Positions 7,583-15,595 of a stretch of 16,794 nt of DNA are shown piece after piece (position 1 is the first letter of the stretch; each line of letters starts with the position of its first letter). Made by a program: the position numbers and the translations under genes. The notes under the pieces are model-generated. The model worked only from the letters and a program-made list of their open reading frames with translations. It did no database searches and was not told the DNA's origin. Source of the stretch: Roseovarius sp. (GTDB lineage: Bacteria > Pseudomonadota > Alphaproteobacteria > Rhodobacterales > Rhodobacteraceae); the NCBI GenBank assembly GCA_007125415.1, contig SLDH01000018.1:1-16794 (forward strand), read 5' to 3'.

Positions 7583-8020
7583 TCAGTATGCCCCCCATAT
7601 GCAGGTGTTGTTTTCGATGCGGAATGCCTCAAACACCTGTGTGATCTCGGGGTCGAACTTGCCGAAATCCGAGGGTTGATCGGCCAGCGATACAACCACC
7701 TGCCCCGGCATCGGGCCGGTATTGGCAAGCCGATCCAGCACGAAATGTGTGCACAGATGGTGCAGGTCCGTCATCACCTTCTCCAGATCCTCGGTTTCGT
7801 GGAAACCATCCGCGAAAAATCGGAACCGATAGGTCAGCCCCTGCCCCGGATGGTTCCAGATCATCTCCTGAAATTCGGCGCGCAGGCCGGAGGGCAAATC
7901 GGTCAGCCCGCCGTTACGCATGTCCGGCGTGGCCGGCTGCTCTCGGCCCAGCAAGAGAACCGCGGCCACTGCCCCTGCGACCCCGAGCGCCCCGGCCGAC
8001 AGCCACAGCAGGTGCCTCAT
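7583..8020 (-). CDS. DUF6497-like membrane-anchored protein
   Basis: A 145-aa protein with one hydrophobic segment at residues 4-24 (LLWLSAGALGVAGAVAAVLL) that would act as a membrane anchor or an uncleaved export signal. The soluble part has LPSGLRAEFQEMIWNHPGQG, LTYRFRFFADG, a CTHF segment, VVSLADQPSDFGKFDPEITQ and a C-terminal CIWGAY. This pattern fits the family I know as DUF6497 in Rhodobacterales; the family name is from memory. The two cysteines, mid-protein and near the end, could form a disulfide outside the cytoplasm. The start at 8020 shares ATGA with the stop of the upstream 111-aa gene, so the two are translationally coupled. A longer in-frame start at 8206 would run antisense-free through the upstream gene and is rejected. 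The function is unknown. Confidence 0.82.
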   Translation of the reverse strand: MRHLLWLSAGALGVAGAVAAVLLLGREQPATPDMRNGGLTDLPSGLRAEFQEMIWNHPGQGLTYRFRFFADGFHETEDLEKVMTDLHHLCTHFVLDRLANTGPMPGQVVVSLADQPSDFGKFDPEITQVFEAFRIENNTCIWGAY

Positions 8021-8352
8021 GCGGCCCATCGCAACCAACGCGCGCGATTCGCGGGATTCTCCAGCACATGGGCAATCCGTTCCTCCGAATGCATGCGGGG
8101 CGCGCGCCCCTCCACCTGCCCGCCCGCGATCACCCGCAGACCACAGGCCGCCTCTTCGATGCGCACGGCAGGGGCAAAACCGCGAAGGCCGCGCAGCGCC
8201 CGCCATATGTCTTGCCGCACCTGCCGTGCGAGGCGCAGCTTGTTTCCTCCCTCAAGCTGCGTTGTCACCGCCAGATCAAACCGCACCGGCACGCGCCGCG
8301 CCATGGTCAGCGCGCGCGCCTCACGCAGGATATGCCACCGGTTGCGACTCAT
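8017..8352 (-). CDS. Hypothetical protein, 111 aa
   Basis: A very basic protein (many Arg), with no signal peptide or membrane segment. Recognisable stretches are VPVRFDLAVTTQLEGGNKLR, RQVRQDIWRALRGLRGFAP and the C-terminal SEERIAHVLENPANRARW. I do not know the family. The second half of the sequence suggests a small alpha/beta domain, but no catalytic motif is visible. I chose the ATG at 8352; a TTG at 8388 is in frame but would overlap pccB and has no ribosome site. It begins 32 bases after the pccB stop and its own stop overlaps the DUF6497-like start by four bases, so pccB, this gene and the next are probably one transcript. The tight coupling suggests this protein and its membrane-anchored neighbour act together. 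Confidence 0.72.
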   Translation of the reverse strand: MSRNRWHILREARALTMARRVPVRFDLAVTTQLEGGNKLRLARQVRQDIWRALRGLRGFAPAVRIEEAACGLRVIAGGQVEGRAPRMHSEERIAHVLENPANRARWLRWAA

Positions 8353-8384
8353 CTGGCAAGTATCACCAATCTCGTAACCATTGA

Positions 8385-9917
8385 TCAAAGCGGGATATTG
8401 TCATGCTTCTTCCACGGCATTTTCGCGGATTTCCGGCGCAGGCTGGCAAAGGCGCGCGCCACGCGGCGGCGGGTGCTGCGGGGCATGATCACCTCGTCAA
8501 TGAAGCCGCGCTCTGCCGCCACGAACGGATTGGCGAAGCGATCCTCGTAATCCTTGGCATGACCCGCGATCTTTTCGGGGTCGCCCAGATCGGCGCGATG
8601 AATGATCTCGGTGGCTCCCTTGGCCCCCATCACGGCAATTTCGGAGGTGGGCCAGGCATAGTTGATGTCGCCCTGCAAATGTTTTGACGACATCACCACA
8701 TAAGCCCCTCCATAGGCCTTGCGAGTGATCACCGTTACCTTGGGCACCGTGGCCTCGCCATATGCGAAGAGAAGCTTGGCGCCATGCTTGATCACGCCGT
8801 TATACTCCTGCGTTGTTCCGGGCAGGAAGCCGGGCACATCCACAAGCGTCAGTATGGGGATCTCGAAACAGTCGCAAAACCGCACGAATCGTGCAGCCTT
8901 GCGCGCGCTGTCGATGTCGAGCACGCCAGCCAGCACCATCGGCTGGTTGGCGACCACACCCACGGTCTGACCTTCAAGCCGGATGAACCCGGTGATGATG
9001 TTCTTCGCGAAATCCTCCTGTATCTCGTAGAAATCAGCTTCATCAGCAAGTTTCGTGATCAGTTCCTTCATGTCGTAAGGCTGGTTCGGATTGTCCGGTA
9101 TCAGCGTGTCGAGGCTGTCTTCCATGCGCTCGGGATCGTCGAAGAAGGGGCGCGCGGGCGGCTTCTCGCGATTGTTGAGCGGCAGGAAATCCACAAGGCG
9201 GCGCACCTCGGCCAAGGCCTCCACATCATTTTCGAAAGCCGCATCGGCAACCGAGGATTTACGCGTATGGGTGACAGCACCGCCCAGTTCCTCGGCAGTC
9301 ACATGCTCATTGGTCACGGTCTTGACCACATCAGGGCCGGTCACGAACATGTAGGAGCTGTCGCGCACCATGAAGATGAAATCGGTCATGGCCGGCGAAT
9401 AAACGGCACCGCCCGCGCAGGGCCCCATGATCACGCTGATCTGCGGCACCACGCCCGAGGCTTCGATATTGCGCTGAAAGACCTCACCATAGCCGGCAAG
9501 GCTGTCCACCCCTTCCTGGATACGCGCGCCGCCCGAATCGTTGATGCCGATCACCGGCGCACCGTTTTCAATGGCCATATCCATGATCTTGCAGATCTTT
9601 CGGGCATGGGTTTCCGAGACGGAGCCCCCCAGCACGGTGAAATCCTGACTGAAGACATAGACCATCCGGCCATTGATCGTGCCCCAGCCGGTCACGACAC
9701 CATCGCCATAGGGCCGTGAGGCCGCCATCCCGAAATCGGTGCAGCGATGAGTGACGAACATGTCGAACTCCTCGAAACTGTCCTCATCGAGCAAAAGCTC
9801 GATCCGCTCGCGGGCTGTCAGCTTGCCCTTGGCATGCTGCGCATCGATCCGGCCCTGCCCGCCGCCCAGACGTGCCTCGGCGCGGCGATGTTCGAGTTCC
9901 TGAAGAATGTCCTTCAT
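8385..9917 (-). CDS. pccB: Propionyl-CoA carboxylase, carboxyltransferase beta subunit
   Basis: PccB transfers the carboxyl group from the biotin on PccA to propionyl-CoA; the enzyme is an alpha6-beta6 complex in the cytoplasm. The 510 residues are the expected length. The N-terminal half has [20 protein letters not shown] (31-50), GGARIQEG (129-136) and [12 protein letters not shown] (165-176). The C-terminal half has [14 protein letters not shown] and [11 protein letters not shown]. These glycine-rich turns build the two oxyanion holes of the acyl-CoA carboxyltransferase fold. The ATG at 9917 with GGGAG upstream is the start; the open frame runs on for another 497 codons, but that part is antisense to the efflux gene. 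The upstream region carries TTTGCAAA-type sites and is shared with the divergent transporter gene. It heads a probable transcript with the 111-aa and DUF6497-like genes. Confidence 0.98.
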   Translation of the reverse strand: MKDILQELEHRRAEARLGGGQGRIDAQHAKGKLTARERIELLLDEDSFEEFDMFVTHRCTDFGMAASRPYGDGVVTGWGTINGRMVYVFSQDFTVLGGSVSETHARKICKIMDMAIENGAPVIGINDSGGARIQEGVDSLAGYGEVFQRNIEASGVVPQISVIMGPCAGGAVYSPAMTDFIFMVRDSSYMFVTGPDVVKTVTNEHVTAEELGGAVTHTRKSSVADAAFENDVEALAEVRRLVDFLPLNNREKPPARPFFDDPERMEDSLDTLIPDNPNQPYDMKELITKLADEADFYEIQEDFAKNIITGFIRLEGQTVGVVANQPMVLAGVLDIDSARKAARFVRFCDCFEIPILTLVDVPGFLPGTTQEYNGVIKHGAKLLFAYGEATVPKVTVITRKAYGGAYVVMSSKHLQGDINYAWPTSEIAVMGAKGATEIIHRADLGDPEKIAGHAKDYEDRFANPFVAAERGFIDEVIMPRSTRRRVARAFASLRRKSAKMPWKKHDNIPL

Positions 9918-9986
9918 AAGCGGGCTCCCTTTGGCGCATATACGCGCACCATAAGCAGTGAGAACGTCGGGAAAAAGGAGAATCCG

Positions 9987-10039
9987 GCAAATTTGCAAAG
10001 CATTGGAAACCCCCTCTTGCCAACTTGAAATATTGCAAA
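9987..10039. promoter_or_regulatory. TTTGCAAA-type sites between pccB and the efflux gene
   Basis: A perfect TTTGCAAA palindrome lies at 9992-9999, overlapping a second palindrome GCAAATTTGC at 9987-9996. ATTGCAAA (7 of 8) lies at 10032-10039, and degenerate copies lie between (TTTCCAAT on the minus strand at 10002-10009, TTGCCAA at 10017-10023). The same octamer occurs in front of the regulator gene. From memory, Rhodobacter sphaeroides PccR binds TTTGCAAA motifs upstream of pccB. The sites are 70-120 bases upstream of the pccB start and just before the divergent transporter start. Confidence 0.72.
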
Positions 10040-10091
10040 CTTCCGCGCGCCGCAAATGGACTTCCCGCTGCCACCGATCTAGGCAAGACGG

Positions 10092-11315
10092 ATGAACGAC
10101 CTCCCGCCGCCACGTCTGCTGGACCGGACGACCCCGCCGCACATACTGACGCTGATGCTGCTGGCCGGGCTCTCGACGCTCGCGCTCAACATCTTCCTGC
10201 CCAGCCTGCCCGGCATGACAGCCTATTTCGAGACCGATTACGGGCTCATGCAGCTTTCCGTGGCTGTCTATCTGGGGGTCAATGCAGTGCTGCAACTGCT
10301 GATCGGACCGATTTCGGACAAGCTGGGCCGCCGCCCGATCATCCTGGGCGGGCTGGTCATTTTCCTGTTGGCCACACTGGGTTGCATGCTGGCGCAGAAC
10401 GTCTGGGTCTTTCTCTTCTTTCGCATGATGCAGGCCGCCATCGTGGCCGCCATGGCGCTGAGCCGGGCGGTCGTGCGCGACATGGTGCCCGAGGCGCAGG
10501 CCGCAAGCATGATCGGCTATGTGACCATGGGCATGGCCGTTGTGCCCATGGTCGGGCCTGCCATCGGCGGCGCGCTCGATGCGGTACTGGGATGGCAGGC
10601 CAGTTTCGGGGCGCTTTTTCTCCTGGGCGCTGTAGTGCTCTGGCTCACATGGGCCGATCTGGGCGAGACCGCGCCTGTGACCACACACACGATGGGCCAG
10701 CAATTCCGCGAATATCCTGAATTGCTCACTTCGCCGCGCTTCTGGGGTTATGCCTCGGCCTCCGCGCTCTCGTCGGGCGCATTTTTCGTCTATCTGGGCG
10801 GCGCGCCATTCGTGGGCGATCAGGTCTTTGGCCTCAGCCCGGCAGAGCTGGGCCTTTTCTTCGGGGTCCCGGCCATTGGTTATTTCACCGGCAATTTTTT
10901 GGCAGGGCGCTATTCGGTGCGCATCGGGGTGAACCGGATGGTGCTCTGGGGGACGCTGGTCAATGCGGCAGGCATCGGCTTGAACCTCGCGCTCTTTTAC
11001 GCGGGCCTCGGCAGTGTCCTGAGCTTCTTTGGACTGATGACGCTGATGGGGCTGGGCAATGGCATGACCATCCCCAATGCGACCGCAGGCATGCTGTCGG
11101 TACGACCGCATCTTGCCGGCACGGCTTCGGGCCTTGGCGGGGCGCTGATGATCGGCGGCGGGGCCGCGCTTTCGGCGCTGGCAGGGCTGTTGCTGAAACC
11201 CGAGAATGCCGCCTTTGCGATCCTGTGGCTGATGCTGGCGACCGCTCTGCTGGGCATTGCCGCAATAGCCTTCGTGATCTGGCGACAGCATCGGCTGGAA
11301 CGGCAGGAAGTCTGA
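10092..11315 (+). CDS. Bcr/CflA-type multidrug efflux MFS transporter
   Basis: A 407-aa inner-membrane protein with 12 likely membrane helices, of the 12-helix drug:proton antiporter class of the major facilitator superfamily. Motif A is [14 protein letters not shown] (72-85), the loop between helices 2 and 3. Motif B has RMMQA (111-115) followed by [14 protein letters not shown] (155-160) is motif C of exporters. [11 protein letters not shown] in helix 1 is typical of Bcr/CflA. The drug or metabolite exported cannot be read from the sequence. The ribosome site before ATG 10092 is weak (AGGCAAGACGG); an ATG at 10055 soon meets a stop. It is divergent from pccB and 84 bases upstream of the regulator gene in the same direction, so it may share the TTTGCAAA control and could export excess acyl compounds or act independently. 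Confidence 0.9.
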   Translation: MNDLPPPRLLDRTTPPHILTLMLLAGLSTLALNIFLPSLPGMTAYFETDYGLMQLSVAVYLGVNAVLQLLIGPISDKLGRRPIILGGLVIFLLATLGCMLAQNVWVFLFFRMMQAAIVAAMALSRAVVRDMVPEAQAASMIGYVTMGMAVVPMVGPAIGGALDAVLGWQASFGALFLLGAVVLWLTWADLGETAPVTTHTMGQQFREYPELLTSPRFWGYASASALSSGAFFVYLGGAPFVGDQVFGLSPAELGLFFGVPAIGYFTGNFLAGRYSVRIGVNRMVLWGTLVNAAGIGLNLALFYAGLGSVLSFFGLMTLMGLGNGMTIPNATAGMLSVRPHLAGTASGLGGALMIGGGAALSALAGLLLKPENAAFAILWLMLATALLGIAAIAFVIWRQHRLERQEV

Positions 11316-11334
11316 GTATTTTTGGCAAAATGAA
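11314..11334 (+). repeat. Dispersed GAGTATTTT motif, copy 1
   Basis: GAGTATTTTTGGCAAAATGA starts inside the TGA stop codon of the efflux gene. It matches copy 2 at 15567-15587 at 18 of 21 positions. It is A/T-rich in a G+C-rich genome and sits in a gap between genes. I recall motifs of this kind being common between Rhodobacteraceae genes, but cannot confirm it here. Confidence 0.5.
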
Positions 11335-11352
11335 GGGGATTGCAGCAGCGTC

Positions 11353-11390
11353 TTTGCAAATATAAACTTGTCCAAAAGCGAGTTTGCAAA
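11353..11390. promoter_or_regulatory. Paired TTTGCAAA operators before the regulator gene
   Basis: Two perfect TTTGCAAA palindromes lie at 11353-11360 and 11383-11390, exactly 30 bp apart start to start, or about three helical turns. A degenerate TTGTCCAAA lies between them. The right-hand site runs straight into AAAGGG, the likely ribosome site of the regulator (ATG at 11400), so a bound protein would cover the transcription or translation start. This suggests autoregulation. Confidence 0.75.
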
Positions 11391-11399
11391 GGGCCACCC

Positions 11400-12791
11400 A
11401 TGCGCCAACAGAAACTCTATGCCGGGGCCAAGTTGCGCGAGACACGCCTGCGCCTTTCACTGACCCAGAAGGATTTTGCGGCCAAGCTGGGCGTGTCCCT
11501 GCCCTATCTGAACCAGATGGAGAACAACAATCGCCCCGTGAGCACCACGGTGGTGCTGGCACTCGCACAGGAATTCGGCTTCGACGTGACCGAACTGAGC
11601 ACCGGCGATGCCGAGCGCATGGTCTCGGACATGCGCGAGGCGCTGGCGGATCCGGTCTTTGCCGATGATCCGCCGCCGCTTGCCGATCTGCGGCTGACAG
11701 CGTCAAACGCCCCGGCGCTGGCACGCGCCTTTCTGGCGCTGCATTCAGCCTACCGGCTCAGCCACGAGCGGCTCGCATCGCTCGATGAGGCGTTGGGACG
11801 CGAAGATGCGCGCGCGCGGCCGAGCCCCTGGGACGAGGTGCGCGATTTCTTCCATTATTGCGACAATTACATCGACGCGGTGGACCGCGCGGCAGAGCAT
11901 TTCGCCAGCAAGGGCAACGATATCGATGCGTTGGCCCAAAACGGCCTTGGGGAGATGGGTGTGAGCATCACGACCAGCCAGGAGGGGCCGCTGCGCCGCT
12001 TCGAACGGGAGCACGGGACCCTGCATCTCTCGACCCGCGCGAGCCCTGAGACGCGCAGGTTCCAGATGCTTTTGCAGCTTGCACTGCTGACCCAGAATGC
12101 GCTGCTGGAGGCGACGCTCGATCTGGCGAAATTTCAGTCCGAGGCGGCGCGGTCCATCGCCAAGATCGGGCTTGCCAACTATTTTGCCGGCGCCGCGATG
12201 ATGCCTTACACGCGGTTTCAGGAAAGTGCGCAGGCGTTGCGCCATGATCTGGAGGTTCTGGCAATCCGCTTCGGCGCCTCGATCGAGCAGGTCTGTCACA
12301 GGCTGGCGACGCTGCAACGGCCCGGGGCGAAGGGCATTCCCTTTTTCTTCGTTCGGGTCGATCAGGCGGGCACCATCACCAAGCGCCATTCGGCCACGAG
12401 ACTGCAATTCGCGCGGTTCGGCGGGGCTTGCCCGTTGTGGAACGTGCATCGTGCCTTCGAAACACCGGGGCGCTTCCTGCGGCAACTGGCCGAGACACCG
12501 GACGGCGTACGCTATATCAGCCTTGCGCGGGATGTCTCCAAGCCCGGCGGCTCGTTCGGCGCACCCGTCCGGCGCTTCGCCATCGCGTTGGGCTGCGAGG
12601 TCAGACATGCGGGCGCGCTGGTCTATGCGGATGATCTCGACATCAGCAATGCGCGCGCCTATGAGCCGATCGGGATTTCCTGCCGCATCTGCGAGCGCAC
12701 GCAATGCCATCAGCGCTCGGTGCCACCACTTGAAGGGCGGCTGTCGATCAAGCCTGACGAGCGCGGCGTTCTGCCCTATGAGGTGGGATGA
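11400..12791 (+). CDS. pccR: Short-chain fatty acyl-CoA regulator, PccR/ScfR family
   Basis: A 463-aa transcription factor. Residues about 9-65 are an XRE/Cro helix-turn-helix ([20 protein letters not shown], then [14 protein letters not shown]). The middle (about 150-310) resembles the IrrE/ImmA-type domain, with [11 protein letters not shown] where the zinc HEXXH would be and [12 protein letters not shown] at 259-270; the protease residues are absent. The C-terminal domain is the ScfR (formerly DUF2083) type, with a CX2CX4C set at Cys428, Cys431 and Cys436. In Rhodobacter sphaeroides, PccR is reported to activate propionyl-CoA carboxylase in response to propionyl-CoA. The nearby pccB and the TTTGCAAA sites before both genes support the same role. 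Start: ATG at 11400 after AAAGGG; an upstream in-frame ATG at 11340 is less likely. Its end meets the DUF465 gene tail-to-tail with 15 bases between. Confidence 0.88.
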   Translation: MRQQKLYAGAKLRETRLRLSLTQKDFAAKLGVSLPYLNQMENNNRPVSTTVVLALAQEFGFDVTELSTGDAERMVSDMREALADPVFADDPPPLADLRLTASNAPALARAFLALHSAYRLSHERLASLDEALGREDARARPSPWDEVRDFFHYCDNYIDAVDRAAEHFASKGNDIDALAQNGLGEMGVSITTSQEGPLRRFEREHGTLHLSTRASPETRRFQMLLQLALLTQNALLEATLDLAKFQSEAARSIAKIGLANYFAGAAMMPYTRFQESAQALRHDLEVLAIRFGASIEQVCHRLATLQRPGAKGIPFFFVRVDQAGTITKRHSATRLQFARFGGACPLWNVHRAFETPGRFLRQLAETPDGVRYISLARDVSKPGGSFGAPVRRFAIALGCEVRHAGALVYADDLDISNARAYEPIGISCRICERTQCHQRSVPPLEGRLSIKPDERGVLPYEVG

Positions 12792-12806
12792 GCGCCGCGC
12801 GCCGCT

Positions 12807-13043
12807 TCAGCCCTTCAGCATCCGGTAGATCTCATCCTTCAGCTTCCCGCGTTTCTTGCGCAGGTCGACAAGGGCGAGATCTTCCATCGGTTCCACATCG
12901 GTCTCGGCGCGATGTATGGCGCGGTTGATTTCGTGATACTCTGTCGCCAGCCGAGCAAAATGGCCGTTTTCCACCTTCAACGTGGTGATCCTGTCGGCGT
13001 GTTCGGGAAATTCCTCGTGCAACTCGTGAGGGGTATGGGACAT
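12807..13043 (-). CDS. DUF465 / YdcH family small protein
   Basis: A 78-aa, highly charged, helical protein, as in the DUF465/YdcH family. Recognisable parts are HTPHELHEEFPEHADRI at the N-terminus, ARLATEYHEINRAIHRAE in the middle, and DLRKKRGKLKDEIYRML at the end, predicted to pair as a helical hairpin. It has no signal or catalytic residues and its role is unknown. The start is taken at 13043, nine bases after AAGGAAG; an ATG at 13052 is in frame but touches the ribosome site. An FNR-type palindrome is centred about 66 bases upstream. The gene is convergent with pccR and lies in the same direction as the nuclease gene, 98 bases after its stop. Confidence 0.9.
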   Translation of the reverse strand: MSHTPHELHEEFPEHADRITTLKVENGHFARLATEYHEINRAIHRAETDVEPMEDLALVDLRKKRGKLKDEIYRMLKG

Positions 13044-13102
13044 CTCGATCATCTTCCTTTTCGATTTCTCCGAAACCCTAACGGATCGGGGACGCGCAGG
13101 AT

Positions 13103-13116
13103 TTGACAGGGATCAA
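13103..13116 (-). promoter_or_regulatory. FNR/FnrL-type box upstream of the DUF465 gene
   Basis: TTGATCCCTGTCAA on the minus strand fits the FNR-family pattern TTGAT-N4-ATCAA at 9 of 10 fixed positions. It lies 60 bases upstream of the DUF465 start, in the 98-bp gap after the nuclease gene, a common position for oxygen- or nitric-oxide-responsive regulators such as FnrL or Dnr. Confidence 0.5.
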
Positions 13117-13141
13117 GATACCGCAGGCGACAAAGGCTTTT

Positions 13142-13831
13142 TCAGCGGCGCGCCCTGCGCCAGCCTGCGGCGCGGGCCTCGGCCTCCGAGCAGAACCAGC
13201 GCTCGCCTTTACCGGTGTTGATACGGGTCCGATCATAGAAATATTGCCCCGGCACGTGATAGATGCGTGTGCCATCGCGCGAGATGTTACCCTTGATGTT
13301 GCAAGCGGGGTCCGCCGCGCCGCTGCCTGCGGCACTGTTGCTGCGAAACTCGCCCGGGCGCTGCATGTCATGGCCATGCAACCCGCGACCCGCAATCACG
13401 GCGGCCTTCTCATCGAGATCATAGGCCATGGAAAAGCGGCGATAGGCCACCGCCAGCCCGTCACGCACCAGCGCCCGGCCGATATCCTCCCCACCGATCC
13501 GACAGACCGCCACGACACGCCCATAGCGGTCAATGTCACGCATGTCGCAGCGCGCGTGGGCACCTTGCCAGCGCGCCCGTGCCTCCTGCGCAACCCAGCG
13601 CCCACATTCCCAGACAGCCCCATTGGCGTTGGTGCAGGTCTGCCCGATCTCGGGCGCATCGATGCCATGCAGGCGGACCCTGACGCCGCCGACATCGATC
13701 GTATCCCCGTCGATCACCCTGACACTGCCGGACGGGCCGGCCTGTGAGGGGCTGGCGATGAGCAGCGCCGCCAGAAAAATGAGAACAAAGTGCGTACAAA
13801 ACCTTAACATCTGGTTAATATCGTGCGACAT
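13142..13831 (-). CDS. Secreted staphylococcal-nuclease-like protein with C-terminal domain
   Basis: A 229-aa protein with an N-terminal signal peptide (hydrophobic run FVLIFLAALLIA, SQA cleavage near residue 31). The nuclease domain has VIDGDTIDV (Asp41), VRLHGIDAPE (Arg53, Asp58, Glu61) and DRYGR (Arg105). These match the catalytic Asp21, Arg35, Asp40, Glu43 and Arg87 of staphylococcal nuclease in kind and spacing, so it should cut DNA or RNA using calcium. About residue 178 onward is an add-on: KGNISRDGTRIYHVPGQYFY, then GERWFCSEAEARAAGWRR, a motif seen after other SNase-type domains. The start at 13831 has no clear ribosome site; MLRFCTHF at 13810 gives an equally good signal peptide. It is 43 bases after betA. 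A CtrA-type box overlaps the start region. Confidence 0.88.
   Translation of the reverse strand: MSHDINQMLRFCTHFVLIFLAALLIASPSQAGPSGSVRVIDGDTIDVGGVRVRLHGIDAPEIGQTCTNANGAVWECGRWVAQEARARWQGAHARCDMRDIDRYGRVVAVCRIGGEDIGRALVRDGLAVAYRRFSMAYDLDEKAAVIAGRGLHGHDMQRPGEFRSNSAAGSGAADPACNIKGNISRDGTRIYHVPGQYFYDRTRINTGKGERWFCSEAEARAAGWRRARR
13804..13818. promoter_or_regulatory. CtrA-type box at the nuclease start
   Basis: TTAA-CATCTGG-TTAA is a perfect TTAA-N7-TTAA full site for the cell-cycle regulator CtrA. It overlaps the candidate start codon at 13810 and lies inside the gene if 13831 is the start. At this place it would more easily repress than activate the nuclease. Confidence 0.45.
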
Positions 13832-13864
13832 TGGCGCAATATCAACGAGAACCGGCGCAAAATG

Positions 13865-13878
13865 TTAATAAAGGTTAA
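13865..13878. promoter_or_regulatory. Near-CtrA motif upstream of the nuclease
   Basis: TTAATAAAGGTTAA has two TTAA halves with a 6-base spacer (one base shorter than the CtrA consensus) and overlaps the betA stop. It lies 34 bases upstream of the 13831 nuclease start, nearer to a promoter position than the perfect site. Alone it would be weak evidence. Confidence 0.3.
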
Positions 13879-15533
13879 CGCTGTGCGTCGCGCCAGTCAG
13901 GATGGATCCAGGGGCTTGCATTCTCCGCCGGCAGCCGATCACGGCCGAGAATGTGGTCACTTGCCTTTTCCCCGACCATGATTGAAGGCGCGTTGAGATT
14001 GCCATTGGTGATGCGGGGGAAGATGCTGCTATCGGCCACCCGCAGCCCATCGACACCGATGACCCGCGTTTCGGAATCGACCACCGCATGGGCATCGCCT
14101 GCGCGCCCCATCCGACAGGTGCCGCAGGGGTGATAGGCGCTTTCGGCATGCTCGCGGATGAAGGCATCGAGATCATCATCGCCTTGTACGGCCGCGCCGG
14201 GCTGGATTTCGTGGCTCGCAAAGGGGCGGAACGCTTCCTGTGCAAAAATCTCCCGGGTCAGACGGATGCAGGTGCGAAACTCCTGCCAATCCTCTTCATG
14301 GCTCATGTAGTTGAAGCGGATGAGCGGGTCATCCATCGGATCTGCTGACCGCAGCCGCACCTCGCCGCGCGACTTGCTGCGCATCGGGCCGACATGGGCC
14401 TGAAACCCATGACCCTCGGCGGCGGCCTGCCCGTCATAGCGCACGGCGATGGGCAGGAAATGAAACTGGATGTCGGGATAGTCGATGCCAGCTGCCGACC
14501 GGATGAAACCGCAACTTTCGAACTGGTTGCTGGCCCCGGGCCCCGAGCGGGTCAGCAGCCAGCGCGCGCCCACATAGGCCTTGCCCGCAAGGTTCCAGTA
14601 GCTGTAGAGGCTGACCGGCTGACTGGCGGCCATCTGGATATAAAGTTCCAGATGATCCTGAAGATTGCCGCCCACACCCGGGCGGTCGGCCACCAGCGGA
14701 ATGCCGTGTTCGGCCAGATGCGCCGCAGGGCCTATCCCCGAAAGCATCAGCAGCTTGGGTGAATTGATGGCCGAGGCCGCGATGATCACCTCGGCGCGGG
14801 CGCGAATGACCTCTCTCCTGCCCTTGCAGGTGGCCTCGACGCCGATGGCGCGCCCGTCCTCGATGACCACGCGATGGACAAGGCCGCGGATGAGATCGCA
14901 ATTGGAGTTCTTCAGCGCGGGTTTGAGATAGGCATTGGCCGCCGACCAGCGTTGCCCTTGCCAGACTGTCTGCTCGAACGGGCCGAACCCTTCCTGCTGC
15001 GCACCATTGTAATCCTCGGTGACCGGATAGCCGGCCTGTCGGCCCGCCTCGATGAAGGCGCGGGTGAGCGGATTGTCCATCTTGCCGCGCCCCACATGGA
15101 GCGGGCCGGATGTGCCACGCCATGACGCATCGCCGCCATGGCCGCCATCGCTCCAGCTTTCCTGACGCTTGAAATAGGGCAGAACATCAGCATAGCCCCA
15201 GCCTTCGGCCCCCTGATCGCGCCAATGGTCGAAATCCATCGCGTGGCCGCGCACATAGACCATGCCGTTGATCGATGACGAGCCCCCGATGACCTTGCCG
15301 CGCGGGCAGGCGAGGCGGCGATTGTTCAGATGCGGCTCCGGCTCGCTTCGGTAGCCCCAGTCATAGAGTTTCATGTTCATCGGATAGCTGAGCGCGCCGG
15401 GCATCTGGATGAAGGGGCCGGCATCCGTGCCGCCATGCTCCACAACCAGCACCGAGCGGCCGGCCTCGCTCAGCCGGTAGGCGATGGCACAGCCCGCGCT
15501 GCCTGCGCCGACGATGACGTAATCGGCCTCCAT
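13875..15533 (-). CDS. betA: Choline dehydrogenase (GMC oxidoreductase)
   Basis: BetA oxidises choline to betaine aldehyde and can go on to glycine betaine, an osmoprotectant and carbon source; it is FAD-dependent and membrane-associated. The 552 residues compare with about 556 in E. coli. The FAD dinucleotide motif GAGSAG is at 9-14, the GMC signature [18 protein letters not shown] follows near residue 80, and the catalytic pair is His468 (in [10 protein letters not shown]) and Asn512 (in NGNLNAPS), with the same 44-residue spacing as His466 and Asn510 of choline oxidase. I chose ATG 15533 because it starts just before the FAD motif. An in-frame ATG at 15599 would overlap betC by ATGA but would add 22 residues across a dispersed repeat. 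Downstream of betC in the same direction, it probably shares its transcript. Confidence 0.93.
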   Translation of the reverse strand: MEADYVIVGAGSAGCAIAYRLSEAGRSVLVVEHGGTDAGPFIQMPGALSYPMNMKLYDWGYRSEPEPHLNNRRLACPRGKVIGGSSSINGMVYVRGHAMDFDHWRDQGAEGWGYADVLPYFKRQESWSDGGHGGDASWRGTSGPLHVGRGKMDNPLTRAFIEAGRQAGYPVTEDYNGAQQEGFGPFEQTVWQGQRWSAANAYLKPALKNSNCDLIRGLVHRVVIEDGRAIGVEATCKGRREVIRARAEVIIAASAINSPKLLMLSGIGPAAHLAEHGIPLVADRPGVGGNLQDHLELYIQMAASQPVSLYSYWNLAGKAYVGARWLLTRSGPGASNQFESCGFIRSAAGIDYPDIQFHFLPIAVRYDGQAAAEGHGFQAHVGPMRSKSRGEVRLRSADPMDDPLIRFNYMSHEEDWQEFRTCIRLTREIFAQEAFRPFASHEIQPGAAVQGDDDLDAFIREHAESAYHPCGTCRMGRAGDAHAVVDSETRVIGVDGLRVADSSIFPRITNGNLNAPSIMVGEKASDHILGRDRLPAENASPWIHPDWRDAQR

Positions 15534-15566
15534 CAGCGGGATCGCCTGTGGGCTAGCACGGGAATG

Positions 15567-15587
15567 GAGTATTTTCGGAACAATGAA
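15567..15587 (+). repeat. Dispersed GAGTATTTT motif, copy 2
   Basis: GAGTATTTTCGGAACAATGA, matching the copy at 11314-11334 at 18 of 21 positions. It lies in the 62-base gap between the betC stop and the chosen betA start, and is oriented opposite to both genes. Confidence 0.5.
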
Positions 15588-15595
15588 ATCATGCG

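Noticed and set aside
7146..7598. 150-codon minus-strand frame covering the small lipoprotein
   Set aside because: It runs out of frame over the 45-aa lipoprotein, which has a full lipobox and ribosome site; the product is Ser/Arg-rich without structure.
8379..8388. TTGATCAA palindrome after pccB as an FNR-type site
   Set aside because: It lacks the 4-base spacer of FNR boxes and overlaps the pccB stop codon.
9918..11408. 497-codon N-terminal extension of the pccB frame (total 1007 codons), antisense to the efflux transporter
   Set aside because: The extension has low-complexity, His/Arg/Gln-rich sequence typical of an antisense frame in G+C-rich DNA, whereas the 510-aa pccB starting at 9917 has the correct family length and a ribosome site.
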